Shown piece by piece: positions 26,351 through 35,259 of a DNA stretch of 64,000 nt. Below the pieces are notes generated by a model, which saw only the letters and a program-made list of their open reading frames with translations, ran no database searches and was not told where the DNA came from. Location: positions 744,001-808,000 of the forward strand of contig BAFH01000004.1 of the NCBI GenBank assembly GCA_000296795.1, given 5' to 3'. The position numbers were made by a program, and so were the translations under genes. How positions within the stretch are numbered: the stretch's first letter is position 1; every line of letters starts with the position of its first letter. Source of the DNA: Candidatus Jettenia caeni (lineage in GTDB: Bacteria > Planctomycetota > Brocadiia > Brocadiales > Brocadiaceae).

Positions 26351-26376
26351 CTCATTATTCCATTTAAAATCTAAAA

Positions 26377-27741
26377 TTATCCCTTAACAAATGCCTCTCG
26401 CAAAACAGACTGCATCAGCATTTTGGCTTGTTCCTTGCGTTCGCATATTCGTTTTTCCAATTCGTCTATCATGGTCATAAGTTTATCCACCCGCTCAACA
26501 ATAGCTTTTTGTTCAGCAATGGGGGGAAGAGCTACCGGCAATTTGCATAAGAGCTTCTGGTTGAGATTATCCATTGTTTGACCAACTGAATCTTGCAACA
26601 GATAAGCTTGCGATTTTGTGGAGCAATACGCCATTCGAAAATACACTTTATCTACACATAAAACTCTAAGGAAAAAAGAGCCCGTACCGCATAACCACCC
26701 ATTTTGCAGTTCTTGAACAATCGCACATTTGCTGAGGTTACCACGTCTGGCAATAATTAAATCGCCTTGTTTTAGGGAGTATCTTTCCAATCTCTCTTTG
26801 GTTTTTTGTGAGATACACATCCGTTCATCTGCACATATTTTCCCATCAAGAATATTCATAGGATTGACAACGGGTATTCCACCGCTAACATAGTCTGATT
26901 TATGAAGCATTGAGCCAAACGGCCCTGTAGAGAGTTCTTCACATATCTCTACCACCCGGCACCATACCCATCTATCGGGCAAATCAAAAGGCTTTTCTGC
27001 TTCAGCAATCGGTGCAATCGGTTTATCTTTCTTAATTCTTATCCTGAGCGAAGTCGAAGGGTTTCCTTCTTTTATCAGTCGCTCTTTTTCGGCTTTGATC
27101 TTCTCAAGCAATTTTGAGGCGTGATTATCTCCGCTGATAAGATCAGGATGTTGCTCGCGCCATTTGGCCGTCAGCTTTCCTTCAATAGCCTCTTGCAATA
27201 TTCTTAGGCGAAGTTGTTTGAGAAAAGACTGCTGGTGAGTTATCTCACTGCCCAAATGATCCATTTCATTTTCAATTCTTTTGAAAAAGGAAACGACCTT
27301 TTTTTGGAACTCAATATCCGGCAAGTAAATTTCAAGAGGCAGAAAATGTTTAGGTTTTATTTCTGTTTTTATACCGCCCTTAACCTGATCTTTAAGTGTT
27401 TGTACAAAAGATTGACTCCTGACAAATCGCTGAAAGTAATCTATATCTATTTGCCTTTCATCAAAAATGTAGGACGAGTAATGAATAGTCGCCGTAATCG
27501 GTTCTTCTCCATGATAAACAGCAAGAGCACCCTTTGAAACATTGATCCCAGAAATAACAAGATCTCCGGGTTCGATAATGATCATATCTGTCTTTGAACC
27601 TTTATTAGAAAGGTGAATTTTACCGAAAAAGTCGATCTTATTCAGCCTTTTCAAGCCCTGCACAGCTTCATCATCCGGGTCATATCTGCCTTCCCGTTCT
27701 TTCAAAAACTGACTGATTTTTACCTTCTTCCACTCACCCAT
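26377..27741 (-). CDS. hsdS: Type I restriction enzyme specificity subunit HsdS
   Basis: HsdS gives the DNA target of the HsdR2M2S complex. The 454 residues hold two target-recognition domains (about 1-150 and 250-400). Each is followed by a helical spacer: 'EFQKKVVSFFKRIENEMDHLGSEITHQQSFLKQLRLRILQEAIEGKLTAKWRE' and the C-terminal 'PIAEQKAIVERVDKLMTMIDELEKRI..AKMLMQSVLREAFVKG'. The first TRD is unusually close to the N-terminus. Between the halves lies a short PSTSLRIRIKKD stretch that derives from an inserted dispersed repeat. The gene overlaps the end of rhuM by 8 nt. Confidence 0.92.
   Translation of the reverse strand: MGEWKKVKISQFLKEREGRYDPDDEAVQGLKRLNKIDFFGKIHLSNKGSKTDMIIIEPGDLVISGINVSKGALAVYHGEEPITATIHYSSYIFDERQIDIDYFQRFVRSQSFVQTLKDQVKGGIKTEIKPKHFLPLEIYLPDIEFQKKVVSFFKRIENEMDHLGSEITHQQSFLKQLRLRILQEAIEGKLTAKWREQHPDLISGDNHASKLLEKIKAEKERLIKEGNPSTSLRIRIKKDKPIAPIAEAEKPFDLPDRWVWCRVVEICEELSTGPFGSMLHKSDYVSGGIPVVNPMNILDGKICADERMCISQKTKERLERYSLKQGDLIIARRGNLSKCAIVQELQNGWLCGTGSFFLRVLCVDKVYFRMAYCSTKSQAYLLQDSVGQTMDNLNQKLLCKLPVALPPIAEQKAIVERVDKLMTMIDELEKRICERKEQAKMLMQSVLREAFVKG
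27042..27061. repeat. Dispersed 'CTGAGCGAAGTCGAAGG' repeat inside hsdS
   Basis: The bases TCCTGAGCGAAGTCGAAGGG match a motif that recurs between genes in many bacteria and, read in this frame, typically gives the peptide PSTSLR. Here it lies within hsdS and keeps the frame, giving NPSTSLRIRIKK in the linker between the two halves. Confidence 0.6.
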
Positions 27742-28785
27742 TCTTCCGCCCCTTTTTCTTCGGAAGGTGTTTTGCCGCTTCCTGTTCTATCATTTTTAAA
27801 GCCTCATCATCGGCAAGCGTTTCTGCTTCAGCCTCACTCTTCAAACGATTTTTATTAAAAACCTCATAATGTTCCAAAGCCAGTGCATCAGCAACTTCTT
27901 TGGTTACGGTTCCGGCATGCTCAAGGATATCACGTTCATGAAACTTGAGAAACGCGTCAAGCTTTTTGCGCCAGTCGCGCATGAAGACCTGCCGGTGGCG
28001 TCTCGCCTGGTCTTCAGCATAATCAAGGTACATGATCACGATTCTGTTAAGCTGTTCCATTTCTTTTTCATTGAGGTAATTCTTAGCAGTGGTCCATCGC
28101 CCTGACGCACCTTGACGCCTTTCCATGCGGTAAGACCCATATTGGGTTTTGATGCATCTGCCCGCTCGGAAATTATCTCTGCTGCCGTCTTGCCGGAGAC
28201 AGCGAAATGGAGTTTGTTCTGAACTATTTTGAAAAACTCCAGGGTCTCTTCCGCCTTCGGGTCATAATCCACTGCCAGCTTATAAATATCCCAGATTTTC
28301 TGATAAAACCGCTTCTCGCTGGAACGGATGTCGCGAATACGCTCAAGGATTTCATCAAAATAATCAGAGCCGATGTTTACGGCCTGCTTAAGCCGTTCAT
28401 CATCCATCGTGAAGCCCTTGACTAAGTACTCATTAAGCCGTTCCGTAGCCCACCGGCGGAATTGGGTACCCCGATGAGAACGGACACGATAGCCAACTGC
28501 AAGAATGACCGGAAGGCTATAAAATTTCCGCGCGCGGCTGACCTGTCTCCCACCCTCGACTTGAACTTTTAAGTTTTCCTTACAAGTTGATTCTTGAGGC
28601 AATTCTCCTTCTGCGTAAATCTCTTTGAGATGAATCGTAATATTCTGCGGTGTCGTCTGGAACAAGTCCGCCATAGCCGCCTGAGTTAACCAGATGGTCT
28701 CATCTTCCAACCGTACTTCAAGCTTTGTTTGTCCATCTTCCGCCTGGTAAATAATGAGCTGGGATTTATTTTCTGCGTTATCCAT
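27734..28785 (-). pseudogene. rhuM: RhuM-family protein, frameshifted
   Basis: Two overlapping frames form one RhuM (virulence-associated) protein. The first (28785 to 28036) has the N-terminal part 'LEVRLEDETIWLTQAAMADLFQTTPQNITIHLKEIYAEGEL', 'REFYSLPVILAVGYRV'-like 'KFYSLPVILAVGYRVRSHRGTQFRRW' and 'DYDPKAEETLEFFKIVQNKLHFAVSGKTAAEII'. The second (28126 to 27734) has the C-terminal part 'AKNYLNEKEMEQLNRIVIMYLDYAEDQA'. One T missing near 28100 (GATGG for GATTGG) would join them as GDWTTAKNYL. The family is often embedded in type I hsd operons, and here it overlaps hsdM and hsdS by 8 nt each. Its biochemical role is unknown. The defect may be real or a sequence error. Confidence 0.8.
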
Positions 28786-30211
28786 GCTCCAACTCCTTTC
28801 TCAATTGTTGAAGAAGCTCATCACTCTTTCGAAATGATTCGTGAATCATCGTCACCAGTTCCACACTTGAATACGCGTGTTTTTCTTCAGGTGTATGCGG
28901 ATTTTTTATGTCGAGATTATAGCCATTGGAGGCAATCGTATCAATAGAGACCTTCCACGCCTGTTTATTCTCATTTCGCTTCTTCCACCACTTCTTAAGA
29001 TCGTCAAACTCGCTTTTCTGTATCGGTTTCGTCTTGCTATATGCCTTAACGCCTTCGGGCAGTTTGTGTTCCCAGTACCATATTTCTTTGGTCGGTTTAC
29101 CTTTTTCAAAGAAAAGCAGATTCGTTGCAACGCTGGCATACGGCTGAAAGACTGAATTTGGCAACCGCACGATGGTGTGCAGATTACAATTTTCCAACAA
29201 ATGCTGGCGAATACGCTGTTTTACGCCGTCGCCGGTCATCGATCCATCCGGTAAAACAATACCGGCACGACCTCCTTCTTTCAAATACCGCACCATGAGC
29301 ATTAAGAACAAATCAGCGCTTTCCGTCGTGCGGAAATTTTGGGGAAAGTTAGTCTCTACCCCATCAGTAACCGAGGCGCCAAAAGGCGGATTGGCAAGGA
29401 TGACATCCACCCTGTCTTTTTGTCCGATTGAGGTATATTCACGGTTTAAGCTGTCGGTATAATCTACATTCGGCACTTCGATATCGTACAATATCAAATT
29501 GGTTACACAGAGCATGAAGGGAAGTGGTTTGAATTCCATACCGTGAATGCTTTTTTCAAGTGCCCTAAGATCCTCAATGCCTTTGATGTCCTGTTTACGG
29601 ATATTTTCTATAGCGCTGGTTAAGAACCCGCCGGTACCGCAGGCAGGGTCCAGCACTTTTTCTCCCAGGCGAGGATTGATCATTTCCGTGATAAACTCTG
29701 TCAAGGCACGGGGAGTATAAAATTCCCCATAATTTCCTGCGCTTTGAAGGTCACGCAAGATCGTTTCGTAAATATCGGCAAAGACATGACGGTCTTCCGA
29801 ACTATTAAAATCAATCTGATTTAACTCATTGAGCACCTGTCGGATGATCGTCCCGTTCTTCATGTAGTTATTGGTGCCATCGAATATCTCGCGGATAATG
29901 AGGGCGCGCTTATTGCCGGAACTCACATCGAGGTTTTTTAACTGCGGGATCAATGTGCCGTCAATGAAGTTTTTCAACTCATCACCGGTCATGCCCTCGT
30001 CATCAGCCGCCCAATTGCGCCATTGCAATTTCTTCGGCATCGGGGAAACATATTTGTCGTTGAGAAGCTCAATCTCCTTGTCCTTGTCATCAAGGATTTT
30101 GAGACTAATCATCCATCCCAACTGCTCAATGCGCTGTGCATCTCCGGACACGCCCGGATCCTTGCGCATAATGTTCTGTAATGTTTTTATAATATTCCCG
30201 ATGTTTTTCAT
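28778..30211 (-). CDS. hsdM: Type I restriction enzyme methylase subunit HsdM
   Basis: HsdM is the adenine-N6 DNA methyltransferase of the complex. The 477-residue protein has the helical HsdM N-terminal domain (about 1-150, 'GMTGDELKNFIDGTLIPQL'), the AdoMet-binding motif I 'KVLDPACGTGGFL', and catalytic motif IV 'VDVILANPPFGASV'. 'FYTPRALTEFITEMINPRLGEKVLDPACG' is typical of type I methylases. Its stop overlaps the rhuM start by 8 nt. It lies downstream of the GxxExxY gene and hsdR, so all subunits are on one strand. Confidence 0.95.
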   Translation of the reverse strand: MKNIGNIIKTLQNIMRKDPGVSGDAQRIEQLGWMISLKILDDKDKEIELLNDKYVSPMPKKLQWRNWAADDEGMTGDELKNFIDGTLIPQLKNLDVSSGNKRALIIREIFDGTNNYMKNGTIIRQVLNELNQIDFNSSEDRHVFADIYETILRDLQSAGNYGEFYTPRALTEFITEMINPRLGEKVLDPACGTGGFLTSAIENIRKQDIKGIEDLRALEKSIHGMEFKPLPFMLCVTNLILYDIEVPNVDYTDSLNREYTSIGQKDRVDVILANPPFGASVTDGVETNFPQNFRTTESADLFLMLMVRYLKEGGRAGIVLPDGSMTGDGVKQRIRQHLLENCNLHTIVRLPNSVFQPYASVATNLLFFEKGKPTKEIWYWEHKLPEGVKAYSKTKPIQKSEFDDLKKWWKKRNENKQAWKVSIDTIASNGYNLDIKNPHTPEEKHAYSSVELVTMIHESFRKSDELLQQLRKELEHG

Positions 30212-30228
30212 CTTGTTTCACTTGTTTC

Positions 30229-30256
30229 TCTCACAAAGCACACAGAGATCACAAAG
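30229..30256. repeat. Inverted repeat, left arm around the GxxExxY gene
   Basis: This 28-bp segment (starting TCTCACAAAG) matches the reverse complement of 30645-30672 at 24 of 28 positions. It ends 2 bp before the stop codon of the GxxExxY gene (stop codon first base at 30259). Such ACAAAG-rich tracts are not coding. Confidence 0.6.
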
Positions 30257-30258
30257 TT

Positions 30259-30639
30259 TTAAATAGTCCCGTTAATAACTCGCCGAATACCATTCTTTAG
30301 TAAAATTTCATTAAAATTGATGAGTAAACCCAATTTCTTATTTGAAAGACGTATATAGGTAAGAAGTTGTTTCAAATGAATATCTTCAATTTGTTTAACA
30401 GATTGTAACTCTATCAAAACGCTATCATTTACGACGATATCTGCCCGATATCCTTCATCTATGATTATTCCCTCATAATTTATTGAAATACTTTTTTGCA
30501 CCTCTGCTTTATAACCATTTCTGCTCAACTCAAAAACAAGCGCTTTTTCATACGCGGATTCCGGCAGACCTGGGCCCAAGGCAGAATGAACCTTAATAGC
30601 CAACCCAATAATTTTTTCACTTAATTCATTTTCATTCAT
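30259..30639 (-). CDS. GxxExxY protein (PD-(D/E)xK nuclease superfamily relative)
   Basis: The 126-residue protein has the family's naming motif at G24-L-P-E27-S-A-Y30, the N-terminal 'NELSEKIIGLAIKVHSALGPG' helix and the core 'YRADIVVNDSVLIELQSVKQIEDIHLKQLLTYIRLSNKKLGLLINF'. The fold is related to PD-(D/E)xK nucleases. The usual E-x-K at the core reads E-x-Q here, so catalysis is doubtful. It sits between hsdR and hsdM, tightly framed by inverted repeats, which suggests an inserted cassette. No biochemical function has been firmly assigned to the family. Confidence 0.88.
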   Translation of the reverse strand: MNENELSEKIIGLAIKVHSALGPGLPESAYEKALVFELSRNGYKAEVQKSISINYEGIIIDEGYRADIVVNDSVLIELQSVKQIEDIHLKQLLTYIRLSNKKLGLLINFNEILLKNGIRRVINGTI

Positions 30640-30644
30640 TTTTT

Positions 30645-30672
30645 CTTCGTGAGCTTTGTGTTCTTTGTGAGA
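30645..30672. repeat. Inverted repeat, right arm around the GxxExxY gene
   Basis: This is the partner of 30229-30256, 24 of 28 bases complementary. It begins 5 bp upstream of the GxxExxY start codon and ends 5 bp before the end of hsdR (30678), so the gene plus its two arms (30229-30672) forms a 444-bp unit in the intergenic space. Confidence 0.6.
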
Positions 30673-30677
30673 ACTCT

Positions 30678-33083
30678 TTACGCTGCTGTATATAGTTCAT
30701 GCTCCAGTTCTTCAATAACATGAAGATACTGATCCCTCCCGCAAAACATCTGCACGATTTCCGTGGGTGTCCCGATTTGATTAAATGGTTCTATTCTCAA
30801 AATCGTAAGGTCTTCTATATTTTCAATACCCTCATCAGCATATTTATCCAGGAGGGCATCAATAACCTTCCGCGCTTTCTCCCCATATTTAGAGAAATAA
30901 TTGCGTTTCTTTATATTTTCCGCGCGCTCCCGTCGGGTAAGTGCAGGCATATCCAAAGCAATGTGGCAGATAAGGTCAAATACATCCAAATCCTTCTTTA
31001 CCTCTGCCATCAGGTTTTCCGGAATAATCCCTTGTGATTCTAACTCCTCGATAACTGCTTTTTTTTTATGAGCACCGTTCCATCGGGCAAGAAAATTATC
31101 GAGTGATTGAAACTCCTGCAAGATGCCCTTCTTTGTGTAGTCCTTGAGGCTTTCGGTAATAAGTTTTCCATCTGCGTCCAGATGCTGAACCCGTTCGTTT
31201 AACACTGAAACATCCACTCCGGCCACATATACTTTCTGACGAGGTTCAGATACAATTGTACCACCCTGGATAATTTCCGGTTGTGTGGGGTATTCGACCG
31301 ATGTTTCTTCTTCAAAATCCACCGGTTGGCCGGTTTCCGGGTCAATGACTTCCTGGTCTTCTTCCGGATAAATATCCTGATCCGTTAATTCCTGTTCGCC
31401 CGTAACTTCTTTGATCATAACCGGGTCGCCGTCAAAAGCCGGATCAGCGAAAAGATCCGTCACATTACGGAAATCCATAATGGCGAAGAAGGTCTTGCCA
31501 TACTCTTCATTAATACGAGTTCCGCGTCCGATGATCTGCTTGAATTCGGTCATTGATTTGATGTTTGAATCAAGCACGATTAGTTTGCATGTCTGTGCAT
31601 CAACGCCGGTGGTCATCAATTTCGACGTGGCAGTGATAACCGGATAACGCTCCTCAGGATTTATGAAATTGTCCACTTCGCGTTTACCTTGTTCATCATC
31701 ACCGGTAATGCGCATGACATATTTATAGTTTTCCCGAACCACATCGGCATTTTCGTTGGCGATAGCCTGCCTTATTCGTTCGGCATGCTCTATATCCACA
31801 CAGAAAACTATCGTTTTATCGAATCGGTTTGTTTTCCGTAAATATTCCGACACCCTTTTGGCTACCAGTTTTGTCCGTTCATCAATCACCAAATTTCTAT
31901 CAAAGTCTTTGATGTTATAAACATGATCCTCAACCTCATTGCCATCCCTGTCTTTTTTACCCGCTTCAGGCCGCCAGCCTTCAAGATCGGTATTAAGCCC
32001 AACCCGAATGACTTTGTATGGGGCCAGAAATCCGTCTTCAATGCCTTGTCTGAGCGTATAGGTATAAATCGGATCACCGAAGTATGTGATGTTTGATACT
32101 TCCTTTGTCTCCCTCGGTGTTGCAGTAAAGCCAATATGCGTGGCGGAACGAAAATAATCAAGTATCGCCCTCCATGCGCTATCAGCGGCCGCACTCCCAC
32201 GATGGCACTCATCAACGATCACCAGATCAAAAAAATCACGGCTAAACTCTTTGTAAGCATCCTTGTCTTCATTGTAGTTTGTTAATCCCTGATAAAGGGC
32301 AAGATAAATCTCGAACGCCTTATCAATCTTTTTCTTTTTTATGACAGTCATCTTTTTTTTAAAGTGCTTAAAATCATTGCGCCTGGTTTGATCAATAAGC
32401 ACATTGCGGTCGGCCAGGAATAGGATTCGTTTTTTGTGTCCGTTTTTCCAAAGACGGTAAATAATCTGGAAAGCGGTATATGTCTTTCCCGTTCCGGTAG
32501 CCATTACAAGAAGAATTCTGTTCTGCCCGCGTGCGATAACTTCCACGGTTCGGTTAATGGCTATTTGCTGATAATAACGAGGCAACCGTCCTGATCCGTC
32601 AAAGAAGTAATCAAAAGAAGCAATCTCTTCCTGCCGGGGCGTTTCAATCTTCTTATACCTTTTATACATCTTCCAAAGCTCGGCAGAAGAAGGGAAAGCG
32701 TCTAAAGACAATTCTTTCTCGATTTGCTCAGAGAAACCGGAGCGATCATGTTGAACAAAACCATCGCCATTTGAGCTGAACGCAACCGGAACATCAAGTG
32801 TCTCTGCATAGCCTAACGCCTGCTGTAATCCGGCTCCTACGGAATGATTGTTGTCCTTTGCTTCAATAACGGCAATAGGAATATTCGGCTTGAGGTAGAG
32901 AATAAAATCGGCACGTTTTCTTTTCCCCCGGGCAGTCTTGTTACCTTTGACAAAGATTCGTCCGTCAGTAAAAAAGACCTCTTCCCGGACTTGCTTCTCA
33001 ACATCCCATCCGGCTTTAACCAGTGCCGGCAGAATGAACTGCGTGCATATATCTCTTTCAGACAAATCTTTTTTATTACTCAT
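30678..33083 (-). CDS. hsdR: Type I restriction enzyme endonuclease/translocase subunit HsdR
   Basis: HsdR cuts and translocates DNA in the type I complex. The chosen start at 33083 (MSNKKDLSERDICTQF) matches the family N-terminus; the frame opens 25 codons further upstream. Domains: a PD-(D/E)xK nuclease ('RADFILYLKPNIPIAVIEAKDN', about residues 55-80), a superfamily 2 helicase with Walker A 'VMATGTGKTYTAFQIIYRLW' and DECH box 'DLVIVDECHRGS' plus 'HIGFTATPRETKE', helicase C ('IVFCVDIEHAERI', 'QIIGRGTRINEEYG') and a C-terminal helical region (EcoEI type) binding HsdM. About 801 residues, no interruption seen. It is first in the operon; its promoter should lie in 33084-33302. Confidence 0.94.
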   Translation of the reverse strand: MSNKKDLSERDICTQFILPALVKAGWDVEKQVREEVFFTDGRIFVKGNKTARGKRKRADFILYLKPNIPIAVIEAKDNNHSVGAGLQQALGYAETLDVPVAFSSNGDGFVQHDRSGFSEQIEKELSLDAFPSSAELWKMYKRYKKIETPRQEEIASFDYFFDGSGRLPRYYQQIAINRTVEVIARGQNRILLVMATGTGKTYTAFQIIYRLWKNGHKKRILFLADRNVLIDQTRRNDFKHFKKKMTVIKKKKIDKAFEIYLALYQGLTNYNEDKDAYKEFSRDFFDLVIVDECHRGSAAADSAWRAILDYFRSATHIGFTATPRETKEVSNITYFGDPIYTYTLRQGIEDGFLAPYKVIRVGLNTDLEGWRPEAGKKDRDGNEVEDHVYNIKDFDRNLVIDERTKLVAKRVSEYLRKTNRFDKTIVFCVDIEHAERIRQAIANENADVVRENYKYVMRITGDDEQGKREVDNFINPEERYPVITATSKLMTTGVDAQTCKLIVLDSNIKSMTEFKQIIGRGTRINEEYGKTFFAIMDFRNVTDLFADPAFDGDPVMIKEVTGEQELTDQDIYPEEDQEVIDPETGQPVDFEEETSVEYPTQPEIIQGGTIVSEPRQKVYVAGVDVSVLNERVQHLDADGKLITESLKDYTKKGILQEFQSLDNFLARWNGAHKKKAVIEELESQGIIPENLMAEVKKDLDVFDLICHIALDMPALTRRERAENIKKRNYFSKYGEKARKVIDALLDKYADEGIENIEDLTILRIEPFNQIGTPTEIVQMFCGRDQYLHVIEELEHELYTAA

Positions 33084-33209
33084 TTGTTTCTGATCTGTAA
33101 AATGATGCCATACTTTACAAATATGATTTACTCCTGTCAAGAAACAAAAATATGGCATTTTCCTTTATTTTAAATGTTTCTTTTTTCCATTATTTCTGAT
33201 ATTTTGTGT

Positions 33210-33240
33210 GGTAGGGCGTATAGAGTAATACGCCCCTACA
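33210..33240. repeat. Intergenic palindrome of the GTAGGGGCGTAT type
   Basis: GTAGGGCGTAT (33211-33221) and ATACGCCCCTAC (33228-33239) form a near-perfect inverted repeat with one unpaired base. It lies between the divergent hsdR and tsaB genes. The sequence type is a common dispersed palindrome in many environmental bacteria. It is unlikely to be a terminator, since both genes point away from it. Confidence 0.5.
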
Positions 33241-33302
33241 AATAATACCATGATAATCCATCATTATTTTGAGTAACAACATTATGAAATCGCTATAAAC
33301 TT

Positions 33303-34013
33303 ATGAAAGTACTTGGAATAGAAACATCGGGAAGTATCGGAGGTGTTGCTGTTTGTGAGAATAAGCATGTTATTGCTGCCAGGGATTTAGAGGCTGGTAT
33401 GCAGCATGGTAGAGAATTAGTACCAACCATTAAGGATATCTTTCAACAGATTGGTTGGAAATTTAGTGATATCGATCTTATTGCTGTCGACGTAGGACCG
33501 GGATCGTATACGGGATTGCGCATAGGAGTAACATGTGCAAAGACTATGGCTTACGCATTACAAAAACCGGTTATTGATGTACCCATATTCGATAGTATCA
33601 TTGAAAACTATATCATGGATTCCATACCTGTATGCCCTATTCTCGATGCGAGACGGAATCATGTCTATGCCTGTATCTATCAACCAGTCCCTATTCGTCT
33701 TGATCATGGGGTGAAAGTTGTTCAGAAGAAAAGGGTATCCGAATTTCTGGTAATGCAGCCTGAGGAACTTTTATCTATCCTCCCGCGGCCTGTGGTTGTT
33801 TTTGGGGATGGCGTTTCGGCATATAAAGATATATTTCAACAGAAGGATATTTTTATAGATGAAGAAGAGAAAGCAATACCAAAGGCAAAGTATGTGGCTT
33901 TTTTGGGTGAGATGGCATACGAATCGGGAAGGCGATGTGAAGCAGATCAATTACTGCCAATGTACCTGCGACGAGCAGAAGCTGCTGAGAAATTGGAAAA
34001 TAAGAAATTTTAA
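33303..34013 (+). CDS. tsaB: tRNA threonylcarbamoyladenosine biosynthesis protein TsaB
   Basis: TsaB is the actin/HSP70-fold partner of TsaD in making t6A37 on ANN-decoding tRNAs. The 236-residue protein opens with 'MKVLGIETSGSIGGVAVCEN' and has 'GRELVPTIKDIFQQIGW', 'VDVGPGSYTGLRIGVTCAKTMAYAL' and 'CPILDARRNHVYACIY', all TsaB signatures. It has a normal length. It converges with gspF, 20 nt separating the stops. Confidence 0.93.
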   Translation: MKVLGIETSGSIGGVAVCENKHVIAARDLEAGMQHGRELVPTIKDIFQQIGWKFSDIDLIAVDVGPGSYTGLRIGVTCAKTMAYALQKPVIDVPIFDSIIENYIMDSIPVCPILDARRNHVYACIYQPVPIRLDHGVKVVQKKRVSEFLVMQPEELLSILPRPVVVFGDGVSAYKDIFQQKDIFIDEEEKAIPKAKYVAFLGEMAYESGRRCEADQLLPMYLRRAEAAEKLENKKF

Positions 34014-34033
34014 CTTCCAGATTACTAACGGTA

Positions 34034-35236
34034 TCAAAACCGCAGGTCATTCACACTGAGTATTGCCGTTAACATAGAGATGACAATTACACCAACAATA
34101 GTACCCATAAGTAATATAAGCACAGGCTCTACTGCCGTTACAAGTCTCTTCATACGCTGCTCTACGTCAGCGTCAAAATTATCAGCAACTTTCAGAAGCA
34201 TCTTGTCTAAATTTCCCGTCTCTTCACCAACTTTCAATAAATGCACGGCAATCTCTGGCAGAAAACCCCTTTTGGCAAGTGATACGGTAAGACCAGACCC
34301 CTCTTTTACATTACCTTTTACACTTCCAAGAATATCGGCAAGATAGTGATTCGATAACACGTCTTTAACAATATCCATAGATTTAAGTAATGATACACCG
34401 TTTTCCAGTAATGTACCTAATGTCCTGGCAAATCGCGATATTTGTACTTTCCAGAGAAGATTACCAATAACAGGCAACTTTAACTTTTTCTGATCTATTT
34501 TTATTGATGTCTTCTTATCCCTCATAGCTCTCTTATACAAGAAGAATACGGCAATCGCTACAATAATTAAGACCCAACCGTATCGAATGGAATAATGACT
34601 CATACCGATAAGCACCTGGGTTGAGAAGGGAAGAGAAATTCCCATACCCTCGAATATCTGAGAGAATTTAGGTATAACATAAATAACAAGAGCACTTATT
34701 GATACGAGACCAGTAACACTCAGTAATAAAGGGTATACCATCGCTGAAATGATTTCACCCCTCACTTTTTGTATTTTTTCCTGATATGATCCTAATCTCT
34801 TGAGTACCTGCGGCAATACCCCGCCTTCCTCCCCTGCACGTATCATATTTACATAAACACTCGAAAACATCTTAATATGATTTGTGAGGGATTCAGCAAA
34901 AGACTTTCCGGACTTAATTCCGTTGAGCACATCTTCAATAACACCTTTCATGCTATTATTATTTTGAGATGATATTAAGATAGATAAGCTTTTATCGATA
35001 GGAATGCCTCCCTCAAGAAGTGTTGCAAGTTCCTGAGTAAAGGGTAAAACGGCTTTCTTATTTGCGCGATTTAAGAGTAAGCCAAATTTTTTATTCTTAT
35101 CTACCTGATAAACATGTAAAATGATATGTCCTGACTTGCGGAAATCATTAATTAAGTCTACCTTACTGGCAGCCTCTTTCTCCCCTTCAATAATACTACT
35201 GGAAGAAGTCAATAATCTGTATTTAAATGTACTCAT
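34034..35236 (-). CDS. gspF: Type II secretion inner-membrane platform protein GspF
   Basis: GspF is the polytopic platform on which the secretion ATPase acts. The 400-residue protein has two T2SSF repeats: 'FTQELATLLEGGIPIDKSLSIL...SFAESLTNH...VYVNMIRAGEEGGVLPQVLKRL' and 'FARTLGTLLENGVSLLKSMDIV...GLTVSLAKRGFLPEIAVHLLKVGEETGNLDKMLLKVA'. Three hydrophobic segments are present, the last at the C-terminus. It is the last gene of the gspD-to-gspF operon. The partner ATPase GspE, usually directly upstream, is not in this cluster. Confidence 0.93.
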   Translation of the reverse strand: MSTFKYRLLTSSSSIIEGEKEAASKVDLINDFRKSGHIILHVYQVDKNKKFGLLLNRANKKAVLPFTQELATLLEGGIPIDKSLSILISSQNNNSMKGVIEDVLNGIKSGKSFAESLTNHIKMFSSVYVNMIRAGEEGGVLPQVLKRLGSYQEKIQKVRGEIISAMVYPLLLSVTGLVSISALVIYVIPKFSQIFEGMGISLPFSTQVLIGMSHYSIRYGWVLIIVAIAVFFLYKRAMRDKKTSIKIDQKKLKLPVIGNLLWKVQISRFARTLGTLLENGVSLLKSMDIVKDVLSNHYLADILGSVKGNVKEGSGLTVSLAKRGFLPEIAVHLLKVGEETGNLDKMLLKVADNFDADVEQRMKRLVTAVEPVLILLMGTIVGVIVISMLTAILSVNDLRF

Positions 35237-35259
35237 AAATAATTGCTGATGTTATGGAA

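Noticed and set aside
27734-28126. Separate small gene downstream of rhuM
   Set aside because: Its sequence is the normal C-terminal half of RhuM, so it is the second part of a frameshifted gene.
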